A DNA stretch of 64,000 bases from Dipylidium caninum (taxonomy: Eukaryota; Platyhelminthes; Cestoda; Cyclophyllidea; Dipylidiidae): positions 33,321 through 97,320 of the forward strand of contig QEYB01001360.1 in assembly GCA_017562135.1 (NCBI GenBank), given 5' to 3'. Shown one piece after another: positions 52,631-64,000 of the stretch. A model generated the notes under the pieces. It was not told the DNA's origin. It made no database searches and saw only the letters and a list, made by a program, of their open reading frames with translations. How positions within the stretch are numbered: the stretch's first letter is position 1; each line of letters opens with the position of its first letter. The translations under genes and the position numbers were made by a program.

Positions 52631-55600
52631 GCCTCCATCCCTCCCTCTCTCCCTCCCTCCCTCCTTCCATCACTCCCGGACTCCTCTATCCACCCCACTT
52701 TATTGCTTGACAATTATCAACTACTCACAATTTATATGAGAAATTTCCTTATTTTTCCCACGAAGAATGGCTCATTTCTCTTCACCTCGGCTTCCCTCCA
52801 AGGGCACAGGTCTATGTGACTTAGAGGAGACATTAACTCGGAAGGACGTGGTGACAAGTCCTGCTGCCTCCGGTGCTGCGGTGCAGTATACTGGCAGTTG
52901 GGCCAATGGAGGCCCAAACCGAACGCAGCCTTCGTCACACCGTCACGCCGTCACGCCGTCACGCCGTCACGCCCCCACTCCACCACGCACCTCCTCCTTC
53001 ACCACAGGACAGAGTGCGGTGGCGAGTTTATGGCTTGTCGTCAGGTCAAATGATCTTATTGACGCTGCTGGTCATGTACGTGACGAGTTGAATCAGTGGC
53101 TAGTCAGGAGAGGTGGTTCCCCCAGTTTGCAGCCACTCCGGGGCCTCTTTTCTCCATTACCTGCAGTTCGCGTATGCCTTGTAAGCGTGATAGGCCGCCA
53201 CCGAATGCGACAGAGAAAAGGGAAGAAGGGCGGTTGTGACAGGAGGCCGATAGTCAACTGCATGACAGTGGTATTCAGGCAATATTTGGACTCTGTAGTG
53301 GAGAGCGAGGAGCCTCGCATACTACCTGTGAGGCATTGCCCCAATACCACCTTTGTCAGCGCTGTGTCCACCCCAACCGTCCCCGTGCACACTCTGCGCC
53401 TTGGTGGCATGCGCATCGTTAAGTCCAATTGATTTAGGCTGAACTCATGTTTCCTTGAGACCACCTCTTTCCTCTTGCTCAATTACACGCCAAAAGTTGA
53501 CATGTCTCTCGCGTGCCCGTTGGAAGGTGGCCAGTAGTGGGGGCAATGACCTGGCAGCAGCGTCCCGAACTGACTCCCAGCTGGAGTTGTGAAAGGCGTG
53601 TGACATCGGACGAGGGCTGATGTTGCTCGGGTGGCGCGAGGGAAGAATGCTTTCTTGTGCTGCTTCCGAGTAGTCTGGACAGATGCCACTTGTCATCTGT
53701 CACTGCAATTTGGGCGGTCTCACACGGAGTGGCCTCGCGGGGAGGCGAGGAGCGATGAGCAAGGAGCTCCTGGCACTCTGTCAGGTAGCAAACACGCGAC
53801 CACTGAGTGTTGCGTCGACTGACAACTTTCGAGCGCACGTCAAAACTAGTCGAGGTCACTTTTGGTTGAGTTCCCCGCACTGGATTGTGATTTCCACTGC
53901 TCGACACCTTCTGTTATTGTTTATTGTTGTTTGTAACGCCTACACAATTGTCTAAAGGGGAGTCGAACTCCTCTCTCTTTCGCTACTCGCGGTGGCTTCC
54001 AAGTAAGGACAATGCCTTTTTTCACGCAGGAGACGACAGTGACGTGCTGATGTGTTGAGAATCAGTCAGCAGGGCTGACGAGAATTTGGGCCCCCCGCGT
54101 CTCCTCCCACCATCGACTATCCACCATGTACCATCCACCGTCAAGTTTTAGAAAATGTGCACTTGACTGACTTCTGCACTGCACAAAGGAATCCACGTTT
54201 GGAATGAAGCACGCCAATGGAAACAGTATGCCTCATTTCGCCGAGATATGGTACGAAATACTGACAAACAGTCGAGGCCCATAGTCATTTATTGTAATGG
54301 TATTCATGTGGGAGTGAGTCGAGACTCGTTGGCATGGTCACAGCAGATGAATTGAAAATTACAAATACACCACGGCATGAAGCAGGGTAGAGGATTCAGG
54401 AGGCCTTGCGGTGCCTTCGGATTCGGACCAGACGACAGTGAACCAATACCCCAAGTAGTTCATCAAGCACCACGCACAATCTTGATAATTTGAATGTCAG
54501 CAGCTCCAGACGCTCACTCAGCCATGTTTCCAAATACTTGTGAATTTCGATATAATCCATGCTTTCTCAGCCTTTATTTATCCATCTGAGGACCTTAGGA
54601 AATCCATGAATCATGACTAAACTCATTTGTGTAGGAGGAATGCGTGGGTTGTTACCATACCGGCTGGTGGCGGCCAAGGTGGTACACCACTTCACGTCAG
54701 GCCTCTGAGAGATTTCATTTTAAGACAAGTCGACTAGTGGAGTAATAGAAAGAGAACTTATGAAAGACGAGGAAGTAGCCTGTGCATGTAACTGTGCGGC
54801 CCCCATAGAAGGATTGGTACGGCGGCCAAACATCCCCCCCGTCGCTCACCTTCGCGGCCATTAGAAGGAAAATGAAAGTAGGCGAGTAAAATTGGCAAGA
54901 CAAAATGAGAAGCATATGAAATAACGGAGACACGTTTTCTCCACTTCATCCTGGCATCTCCCACACTGGAGGGAATGCGATGATGGCACTTGAGGTGGAC
55001 CAAGGAGGATCTTACTCAGGTGGAAACCGTGACCTTCTTCTGATTTGGTTCGCTCAACTCCCCATCCCTACCCCTACCCCTACCCTACGTCCCTTTCATC
55101 CGTCTGCCCAATTGTCTCCACTTCGAACTGCGTTGAGCCATCGTCCTCGAATTCTCCGTTGCTATAGCACCCGAGGCGAACAGACTCGCCCGTCTGTCAC
55201 TAAATTTGGCAAGCACACAAAATAATTTATGCCTCTTTATTTGTAAAATGGCCGTGAAAAGGACCGTCTCTTCCACGGCCATTGGTCCACCATCCCGCAA
55301 GCATTGTCCCTACCCTCCAGTGGTAGTTGAGCCAACTCGACAATACAATGTCGTCATGACTTCCAACGCCTTTTTATGCACTGCCTCCACAGACTCACGA
55401 AATCCCTCTCCAATGTGGAACACTATCGCAATGGGGTTTCAGGTTCCGTTTGGTGGATTTGTCTTTCGGAATTCATCTACTTTATTCAGTTGGGAGCTGT
55501 AGTGTAGTTTCAGTTGCAATCCCTTCCTCCCTAACACGCACGTAAGTGTCTGGAAAAAAGGGGGGCGGCCACAGCCGAGCCGGGAAGTGGGGTTTGGAAC

Positions 55601-56878
55601 AGGCTGAAAACATGAATGTCCAGTCGTCGAATAAATGCATTCACTCTATTGTCATGTGTTCAGGTTAGATGGAGTCAAGCTAATATGAAATAATGCAGAC
55701 CTTCGAGACCACGCATATACTACCCTGTCTGGAGTGTAATCGAAATTGTCGCAACCCATCTAGTCCAGTCATTTCACTCCCACGATCATATCAGGAGGCC
55801 ATTGTAATCGCACTGGGAGAACAAGCTCACACAGTGACCCACGTCTACCACTCTCGACAATCACTGGTTGATTGGCCACTTTTAATGCTCTTACCACCTT
55901 AACCATTTTCTCTTCCCCTTCTATTCCACGGCATCGTCCTAGCAACACTCTGCCCCATGGAAGCCCAATGAGCTCGATGTAAACTCTACGTTACATCTCT
56001 TTCATACATCACATTGTTCGACATCACGGCGTCTTGCATTCAACAACTCAAACCTTTACTAACACCTCTGTGTTTGCGTTCTTTTAACCACTGTTAAGAG
56101 AGGCCACTTTCTTATGCCTCACATCTCTTTCAACCAATTTTAAAAAATAAATTATAAATAGTAAAAGAATAATTTCCATTTGCAGTGCTGATGCTCCTGA
56201 TTTACCACAATACACACACACAGGCCTCCTAGGCGACCTCCAATTGTATGGTTGTTTCTTTTGTCTACATCGACCTTTCCGTGTCTCACCTTCAAATCAT
56301 AATTCAAACTCTTGACTCACAAGTTGATTCCATCCTCTACTTTCTGATTTCGCATGCCCCAGTTGTGGTGCCTCAATATGTCAGACGGTTATTTAGACTT
56401 CAGCACTGCCTGAAGTCCACGGGTGCTCCGAAACACATTTACTGCCGTGTAAGACGTCGCTGCTGGTGGGAGGTACGCGTCAGGCCGTCAGTACACTCGT
56501 ATTGATCGAGGGTGAAGACACTTGAAGACACTTGTGGCGGGCTCAATTTCTTCACCCACCCACCCACTTACCCACCCATCCAACCACCCGCTTCAATTTG
56601 AGATTTTGACGGTTGGATACTTGTAATTTCCACACTCCAATCCGCACAGCTTCGCGATAAAAGTGTATAAGCGAGGAAAAATTGGTCCTTATTTACCCCT
56701 GCTGTGGGTGTGGGATGAGGAGAGCGAAATTGGATCTAGGGTTCGTCATCACCGTGCCTTGCTGTTCCTCAGCAATAGAGGACAGATGTGGTTAAAGAAA
56801 ACAAACAGTGATGGTAGTGGCAGGATAGAGATATCAAAGCTGATAACCAAGAAATATTCTCGGAAGAACAAAATACGA
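52631..56878 (+). other. 3' flank and spacer of duplication unit 1
   Basis: Follows the stop of the first GPI-anchored protein gene. It holds CT-rich and CCATCC-like runs (52,640-52,680), a four-unit CCGTCACG microsatellite at 52,940-52,972, a TACCCC run near 55,063-55,085 and a CCCA/CCAC run near 56,553-56,590. The 221-codon frame at 52,767-53,432 is open here but disrupted in copy 2. I cannot assign it and do not call it a gene. A frame at 55,242-55,502 ends in PFGGFVFRNSSTLFSWEL, faintly like the domain ends of the upstream gene, perhaps by chance. Confidence 0.45.
52940..52972. repeat. CCGTCACG octamer microsatellite
   Basis: Four tandem 8-base units downstream of the first gene. The corresponding site near 61,655-61,685 in copy 2 is irregular. 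Confidence 0.85.
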
Positions 56879-57051
56879 ATGGTATATGCCGCACGCCCTG
56901 AGTCTCGCCGAATTTGACGATTGAGATGGGAACAGGGATTCGCATAGCAGTGGCATGCACAATTCTTCTGCGAATAAACCCTTTCCCCCCCCCCACCGAC
57001 CTCGAATCTGCTTCTTACCCAACCACCAAACCACCTTATCACTTCGAACGC

Positions 57052-57104
57052 GGGATTGGGATTGGGATTGGGCTTCGGCTTCGGCTTCGGCTTCGGCTTC
57101 GGCT
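57052..57104. repeat. Paired GGGATT / GGCTTC microsatellites, copy 2
   Basis: Counterpart of the pair at 47,694-47,746, with nearly the same unit numbers. Confidence 0.9.
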
Positions 57105-57722
57105 GAGTAGACGTGTTCAGCATTCGTGTATACAGTCATATAAGTGCAAGGGCAAGTACTCATGGGGAGTTTGGTTGGGAGCCCAGAAATTTGACACTTT
57201 TCCTAGAAATAACACGCTGTCATCCTCGAGGTCTTTGTGAATAGGGGCACAAGTGAGCTACTACGACTTTAGGCAATGACTTGGAATTCCAACGGACTGT
57301 TGGGGAAGCACTTTGCAAAGCAGAGAAGGGGAGGCATTTTGGAAGTGTGCAATGGTAGAGTAAGCCAAATGTGGGGGACGTTCAGCTGACAGTGGTCAAA
57401 CTCCACCGAACAGCAATGACTCCTCTCATATTGGACACAGTCTTTTGAGTTGGAACTAATTTGGGGGACCTGCAATCACATCGTGGCGTCGAGATCTGAG
57501 GAGTTCGTGGAGGACAATGACTACCACTCGAACACCCTCCTTCGACGTTCTTTTCCAACGCTTTCCTCCACTTCCCCCAACTGAATCGCTCTCCTGCCAC
57601 CTTCCACTACTTTCAATCAGGTGCTCGAGGCAGCTTTTCGTTCCAACAGGTCCTCCAACTTATCCTCTCCTCTTGCTACATCACTCACTCAATCACTCAC
57701 TCCATCAATCTCTCCCTCCTCT

Positions 57723-57805
57723 CTCACTCTGCTCTCGCTCTCGCTCTCGCTCTCGCTCTCGCTCTCGCTCTCGCTCTCGCTCTTCTCGCTCTCGCTCTCG
57801 CTCTC
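57723..57805. repeat. TCTCGC microsatellite, copy 2
   Basis: Longer than the copy 1 array and interrupted near 57,780 by TCTTCTCGC. It lies 0.3 kb upstream of the TATA-like box. Confidence 0.9.
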
Positions 57806-58102
57806 ATCCATCTTCGCAGAGCCGCAGCATCTGTGATCAGCCTACTGAACCACGTGGGAAAATACGCACTCGCTGCTACCTCTCGCGGAAGTAGCACGAC
57901 CCAGATAACATTTTACATGTCACGCAGCAGTTTCATCGCCAAGATGACCACGTCGAATGTGGAGAAAAATACTACGAGTATTCTCCGCCATTTACAAGTT
58001 TGCAGGTGGTCTCTTTCGTCGCACGCTATATCTGAGTGGGTTGCTATTAGCGCGCAACGACCAACCAGAGCGTTGAGCTGCGGGGCCTTCCACGCACCGC
58101 GT

Positions 58103-58112
58103 TAATATAAAA
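58103..58112 (+). promoter_or_regulatory. TATA-like box, copy 2
   Basis: TAATATAAAA sits 55 bases before the start codon of the second gene, at the position matching the box of copy 1. Confidence 0.5.
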
Positions 58113-58167
58113 CCCGTGTTGCGCTATGCCATACTATTCCATCTAGAGGGCTACTCAAACCACTGAG

Positions 58168-61100
58168 ATGGGTTACTTTCGCGTTTGCTCAACCGTTTGT
58201 CTCTTTTCTTCTCCTCACATCCTTGTCCGCTCAAGGTCAGAGTGTGTAAGTTGCCTCTCCCCTGTGCGCCAGCCTCATTTACACTTCACACGTCTAAGCC
58301 TTCGCTACCACTCCCTCCATGTGCACTCATCTCACTGCATTGTCCTCTTCCAGAGAACGCAAAGCCAGGTGGCAATGCCCCGACTGCAATAAGATCATGT
58401 GAGTTCCACTTCCCGTATCTTGCCACATTCAGTAAGACATCTCGGAAGCAGCTCTCACGTCTCACGTTTATATTTTATGCTGGTTGACTTAGAGACATCA
58501 TGGATTGCGCTTGGGGAAGTTGCGTAACGGTCGCGAATGTCGGAGATTGTGTGAATGTGAAGCGAACCTTCCAGACGAGGATTTATGTGAGTTTACCACC
58601 CTCTGCAGGCATCCCAACACAGCCGGGCCCGGTCTCGTGTAGCCATAGATGCCAAGAGCAGAGAGAAGCTAGGGCACACAAGTGACCTCTCCTCGTGCAC
58701 CACACCCTATTAGGCGAATTAAGTTAGGCGAAGTGTCAGTTCAGACTGAAAAAACACAGACATGCTGGAGCAGGCAGTTTTTTCCGCATGAATGGTCTCG
58801 TTTCTTCATAGCCATCGCAGCGAATCTGCTCCACACTCCAGTCGACACACAGTTGCTCGACTGCAGAAGCTGCATCTGCCATAGCCTGTGGCCGCCACCT
58901 AAAGCTCTCGATGCGGTGGCTGCCTTCCGTAGACTGGAGTGGTTATTGGAAGGTGGTCTGATGCGAGAAGACCCAAGGAGCAGGCGATTACCCCTGTGTG
59001 CCACATTCACAGCATTTTCACATCCCCTCAGCAGCACGCGTTCTTAAACTGGAGTCACATTCTACGCCGAGTGTCCACTCGCGAGGCGGTGGGAGCTCTT
59101 TCATAACCTTCCAAAATCCCTCTGACATTGCGTCACGTGTGACGACGCACTAGTCTGAAAACCAGATTAGATCGCTCTACTTCCCTACTCTCCTACTTGC
59201 CTACTTACCTACTTACCCACATACTCCTTCCTCTGTCTCCACCTCGGGGAAGACAAGATGTCAAGGTACAACGTAGTCTTGCACATGACAAGGCTCACAT
59301 CGTGACCAGCGTTCATTTTACTCGAGCTAGTCGTCTGCAGTCGCCGAGGAGGGAGGTGTGGGTAAGGTCAGTGAAAGTCAGCTTCGAGCATGTCGACTGG
59401 CACCGCAGCCGAGTGAAGCAATGCCAATGAGGTCGAGGTGGCTTGGAGTGGGGTTGTGATGATTCGTGGGATGAACGGAGAGGCAGAGAAGATGAGCATA
59501 GCAATTGAGTGGGGGGGGGGTGGCTGGGCTAACTCGGATTGGCTAGAATGAGAGTGGGAATGCCAAATGCCTCGGTGTTACCCTCCACGACATAAGATTG
59601 TTGCCTCTTTGCATTTGTAGGGCATAGACCCTCCGGAGGACCCTCACTGCGACCGAAGTCAGAATGTGTGCACCCAAATAGCCGGTAAGACTTGTGATTT
59701 GAGAGTGAGAGAAGAGGAAGTGCGGGTATAGGAGGGGGAAGAGGAGGGATGATGATGAGGAAGAGGAGGATGAGGAGGAGGAGGAGGAGTAGACATATAC
59801 TGACACATGTGAGTATATTACAGGGAAAACAAAGGTGAAGGTTCGGGGAAGACTGCAACCATACCCTTCAATGTGACAGTAGACCTCGGACCCCTCACAG
59901 GCAAATTCATGATAAGGTTCATCAGCGACAAATGGTTGCCAACCACGACAACGACGACGACAACAACTACAAACTACAACCACAACAGAAAGAGGAACAG
60001 GTGAGACAACAACTTGAGAGCAAGCCTGAAGAAACAACCACGGGAGAGGCCCTCAGAAGCCAACACCCGATGAGGAGCACAACAACCGTCGATATTGGTC
60101 CCGTTGAACGACAACTGAAGCCGAGCCTGAGGAAACAACCTCAGAGACATCCTCAGGAAACAACCTCGGAAGACGCCTGAGAACCGGAATCCCGAGGAGA
60201 CAACAACTGTCGATATTGGTCCCGTTGAAAACGACAACCGAAGCCGAGCCTGAGGAAACAACCTCGGAGACGCCTGAGGAACGAATCCGAGGAGACAACA
60301 ACAGTCGATTACGATCCTGTTGAAACCCACACTGAAGCCGAGCCTGAGGATACAAACTCGCGAGAACGCCTCAGAAGGAAACAACCTGGGAGAACGCCCT
60401 GATTAGGAACCGAATCCCGGGAGACAACAACCGTCGATATTGGTCCCGTTGAAACCTACCACGGAAACCGACGAGATTTTCGCCTAATTCCACCCGGTAC
60501 CTCTCCGTCGAATACCCACTTCCTCATTCCTAACAATGCCACCCTCCACTCCCGATGTCTTCACTACTCCACGTCCCGTTTGTCGGAACGTCATGTAAGT
60601 AGCGCTCCATTCGAAGCCCTCCCCCTTCCTCCTCTTCTCTCCTTCTTCTCTCATCCTCTCATCCTCACCACCTCTATTCCCTCTTTCGCAGCAAATCCAT
60701 GGACTGTGGACCTTGGGCGTGCAGAAGGCGAGCCGGCGTTGGCGGACTGCGTTCGACATTGATTCCGAGTATTCCAGACAACCATTCACGTGAGTTATTG
60801 ATTCCCACATGCCTCCTCTAATTGGCCGCCAATCTCGACATTCTCGTGATGCTGTTATGAGATTACTCTCACCTTGCTAATACCTCGCGTCTCTTTCTCC
60901 CCACCCCTGTTGTGCAGGGAACACGGCCCCCGTTGATCCCGCATGTGATCCGTCACTGCAAATCTGCGTATGGCTCTTCAGTAAGTCGTCGTCCGGTGGG
61001 GTCGCATGTCGCACCGCGTAATCAAAAGTGCTTAATTACCAGCCCACTCCATCCTTCTTTCAGCTAATACTGTGGTGGAAAATTAATGGAACCCCTCACC

Positions 61101-61325
61101 AGCGTGCCATTCAATGTCAACCGTGGAACGCGGTTTCCCAATGGGTCCGTTTTGTGTTCAACTTCATGGGACAAGAATGAGCCCATTATTCCAGACGTTA
61201 CAACCGACTTTTACTGCACAAATCCACCATCCCAACCACTGTCAAAACCACATCGGCTGCATGACTTCTGCTGCAGCCAGTGGTTTCGTGGTCCTCAATC
61301 CTCCTTCTCCGAGGCCTCCTCTTAA
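58168..61325 (+). CDS. Two-domain GPI-anchored mucin-like surface protein, copy 2 (8 exons, frame broken as assembled)
   Basis: Same plan as copy 1, with exons at 58168-58245, 58354-58398, 58493-58586, 59621-59684, 59824-60594, 60692-60789, 60918-60980, 61064-61325. Every splice site is kept. Exon 3 is clean here (94 bases, IDIMDCAWGSC), as is the start of exon 6 (CAAATCC), both of which are broken in copy 1. In turn copy 2 has an extra T in the signal-peptide exon, compensating +A/-C changes in exon 2, a lost A near 59,851, about four extra bases in exon 6, one lost C in exon 7 and about five extra bases in exon 8. The stalk (60,000-60,475) has only about four TTTVD units. The protein is presumably a shorter-stalked paralogue or allele. 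A true pseudogene is possible, but preserved splice sites and homopolymer-type lesions favour sequence error. Confidence 0.7.
60000..60475 (+). repeat. 96-bp coding VNTR of the stalk, copy 2
   Basis: Same unit as the copy 1 stalk but about four landmark units. This accounts for most of the 684-base length difference between the two genes. Confidence 0.8.
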
Positions 61326-64000
61326 GCCTCTCCATCCCTCCCTCTCTCCCTCCCTCCTCCTTCCATCACTCCCGGACTCCTCTATCCACACCCACTTTAT
61401 TGCTTTGACAATTATCAAGCTATCACAATTTTATATGAGAAATTTCCTTATTTTTCCCACGAAGAATGGCTCATTTCTCTTCACCTCGGCTTCCCTCCAA
61501 GGCACAGGTCTCAGCTGTGACTTTAGAGGAAGACATTAACTCGGAAGGATCGTGGTGGACAACAGTCCTGCTGCCTCCGGTTGCTGCGGTGCAGTATATC
61601 TGGCAGTTGGGCCAATGGAGGCCAAACCGAACGCAGCCTTCGTCACACACCCGTCACGACGCGTCACGCGTCAACGCCGTCACGCCCCCACTCCACCACG
61701 CACCTCCTCTTCCCACAGAACAGAGTGCGGTGGCAGTTTATGCTTGTCGGTCAGGTAAATGACTTATTGACGCTGCTGGCAATGTAACGTGAGAGTTGAA
61801 TCAGTGGATAGTCAGGAGAGTGGTCCCCCGTTTTGAGCAACTCCGGGGACCTCTTTCTCCATTACCTGAGTTCGCGTATGCCTTGTAAGCGTGAAGGCGC
61901 CACCGAGATGCGACAGAGAAAAGGGAAGAGAGGGCGGTGTGAACAGGGAAGGCCGATGAGTCAAACTGCATGACAGTGGTATTCTCCAGGCATAATTGGA
62001 CTCGTGGTAGTGGAGAGGCGAGGAGCCCTTCGCATACTACCCGTCTGTGAGGGCATTTGCCCCAATACCACCTTTGTCAGCGCTGTGTCCGACCCCAAAC
62101 CGTCCCCGTGCACACCTGCGCCTTGGGGTGGCATGCGCATTCGTTAAGTCCATTGATTTAGGCTGAACTCATGTTTTCCTTGAGACCAACCTCTTTCCTC
62201 TTGCTCAATTGACACGGCCAAAAGTTGACATGTCTCTCGCGTGCCCGTTGGAAGGTGGCCGTTTAAGTGGGGGCAATGAACCTGGCAAGCAGCGTCCCGA
62301 ACTTGACTCCCAGCTGGTAGTTGTGAAGGGCGTGTGGACATCGACGGAGGGCTGATGTTTTGGCTCGGTGGCGCGAGGAAGAATGCTTTCTTGTGCTGCT
62401 TCCGAGTAGTCTGGACAGATGCCACTTGTCATCTGTTCAACTTGCAAAATTTGGCGGTCCTCAACACCGGAGTGGCCTCGCGGGGAGTAGGCGACGGAGG
62501 CGATGAGCAAGGAGTCCTGGCCTCTGTCCAGGTAGCAAACACGCGACCACTGAGTGTTGTCGGGTCGACTGACAAACTTTTCGGAGCGCACGTTTTCAAA
62601 ACCTTAGTCGGAGGTCCACTTTGGTTTTTTTGGAGTATCCCCCGCACTGGATTGTGAATTTCCACTTTGCTCGACAAACCTTTGTTATTTGGTTATTGTT
62701 GTTTGTTAACGCCTACACAATGGTCTAAAGGGGAGGTCGGAACTCCTCTCTCTTTTCGCTACTTCGCGGTGGCTTCCAAAGTAAGGACAATGCCTTTGTT
62801 TCACGCAGGAGAGACGACAGTGACGTCTGAGTGGTTTGAGAATCGTCACAGGGCTGACCGAGAAATTTTGGGCCCCCCGCGTTCTCCTCCCACATCGACT
62901 ATCCACCAATGTACATCCACCGTATTTGAAATGTTGCACTTTGAACTGGAACCATATCTGCCTGCATAGCAGGAATCCACGTCTTGGTGAAGACGGCACT
63001 GGCAGGTATGATCCATTTCGGCAGAGATCGGTACGATACTGACATAACTCAAAAGTCGAGGCCCATAGTCATTATTGTAATGGTATTTCATGTGGAATGA
63101 GCGAGACTCGTTGCATGGTCACAGCGATGAATTGAAAATTACAAATACACTCGACGGCATGAAGCAGGGTAGAGGATTCAGGGAGGCTTGCGGTGCCTTC
63201 CGGATGTTCGGTTACCAGACGATCTTAGTGAACAATACCCGCCCAAGTGTTCATCAAGCACCACGCACAATTTGATAATTTGAATGTCAAGAAGCTCCAG
63301 ACGCTCACGTCAGCATGTTCCAAGATACTTGTGAATTTCGATATAATCCATTGCTTTATCAGCCTTTATTTATTCCATCTGAGACCTTAGGAATCCATGA
63401 TCATGGCACTTAACTTCATTGTGTAGGAAGGAATGCGTGGTTGTTCCTATACCAGGGCTGGTGGCGGGCCAAGGTGGTACAACTCAACTTCACAGTCAGG
63501 CCTCTGAAGAGATTTCATTTTAAGACAAGTCGACTAGTGGAGTATAGAAGAGAACTCAACTGAAGACGGGAAGTAGTCCTGTGCATGGGTAACTGTGCGG
63601 CCTCCCATAGAAGGGATTGGTACTGCGGCCAAACATCCCCCCGTCGCTCACCTCGCGCCATTATAGGAATGAAAGTAGGCGAGTAAAATTGGCAAGACAA
63701 AATGAGAACATATGAAAATAACGGAGAACAAGTTTTCTCTCGCACTTCATCCTGGGCATCTCCCACACTGGAGGGGAATGCGATGATGGCACTTTTGAGG
63801 TGACCAAGGAGGATTTTACTCAGGTGGACCGTGACCTTTTCTGATTGGTTAGGCTCAACTCCATTTATCCCTCCTACCCTCCTCTAACGGTCCCCCTTTC
63901 ATCCGTCTGCCCAATTGTCTCCACTTGACTGCGTTGAGCCATCGTACTCTGTGGAATTCGTCCGTTGCTATAGGGCACCGAGGCGAACAGACTCGCCCGT
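61326..64000 (+). other. 3' flank of the second gene
   Basis: Collinear with 52,631-55,193. It contains no frame that is intact in both copies, so no gene is called. Confidence 0.5.

Larger units (their letters stand above)
47518..56878 (+). repeat. Tandem duplication unit, copy 1 (~9.36 kb)
   Basis: Sequence starting ATGGTATATGCCGCACGCCC at 47,518 starts again at 56,879 and continues collinearly to the end of the window, which corresponds to about 55,193 in this copy. The repeat is direct and head to tail. Apart from a stalk-length difference and scattered single-base indels the copies are nearly identical. The part 55,194-56,878 has no visible partner, because the second copy is cut by the window edge. 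No similarity is seen to the left of 47,516, so the left boundary is sharp. Confidence 0.9.
56879..64000 (+). repeat. Tandem duplication unit, copy 2 (cut by window end)
   Basis: Direct copy of 47,518-55,193. The offset is 9,361 at the left boundary, 9,379 at the gene start and 8,695 at the gene stop. The drop of about 684 bases falls in the stalk repeats. Small indels are frequent and grow denser to the right of about 60,000, so this stretch looks less well polished than copy 1. Confidence 0.9.

Noticed and set aside
53945..53985. tRNA-like T-arm near 53,955-53,975 on the minus strand
   Set aside because: The T-stem has a mismatch, copy 2 does not keep it, and no anticodon or acceptor stem can be built.

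Overview
Eukaryotic, metazoan-type DNA. Coding sequence is split into many short exons with GT..AG introns, genes are sparse, and dead mariner transposons lie between them. I see no bacterial, organellar or viral genes. A GPI-anchored, Thr/Glu-rich cysteine-domain glycoprotein duplicated in tandem, mariner remnants and the intron style together suggest a parasitic flatworm, probably a tapeworm. That placement is an inference from architecture.

Layout. 1-11,640: gene desert with nothing I can name. 11,640-12,250 (+) and 14,418-15,625 (-): two decayed mariner transposases. 15,752-20,750: a 5.0 kb element with 0.9 kb, nearly identical inverted arms around a 3.1 kb core with no recognisable transposase. 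21,437-21,771 (-): a terminal exon resembling the C-terminus of nucleoporin NUP42. 24,334-37,254 (+): a complete 18-exon gene, which I could splice in frame throughout, for a 1,306-residue ankyrin-repeat protein of the ANKRD28/44/52 family (PP6 regulatory subunit). 38,129-38,888 (-): two joined 3' exons of an unrecognised coiled-coil protein. 40,049-40,689 (+): the first two exons of a mitochondrial-type single-domain rhodanese. 40,690-47,517: no recognised gene.

47,518-64,000 is the most interesting part. A unit of about 9.36 kb is repeated head to tail, the second copy running off the window. Each unit carries microsatellites, a TATA box and an eight-exon gene for a secreted, GPI-anchored surface protein: signal peptide, Cys domain A, a mucin-like stalk of 32-residue repeats, Cys domain B, GPI signal. 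Domains A and B are encoded by exon sets with matching lengths and intron phases, so the gene arose by internal duplication before the recent whole-gene duplication. The stalk has about a dozen repeats in copy 1 and about four in copy 2. Each copy has single-base indels where the other is in frame, which points to assembly errors more than gene death.

The ankyrin, NUP42-like, coiled-coil and rhodanese genes are unrelated housekeeping neighbours. The tandem pair looks like part of a surface-antigen cluster that may continue beyond the right edge.
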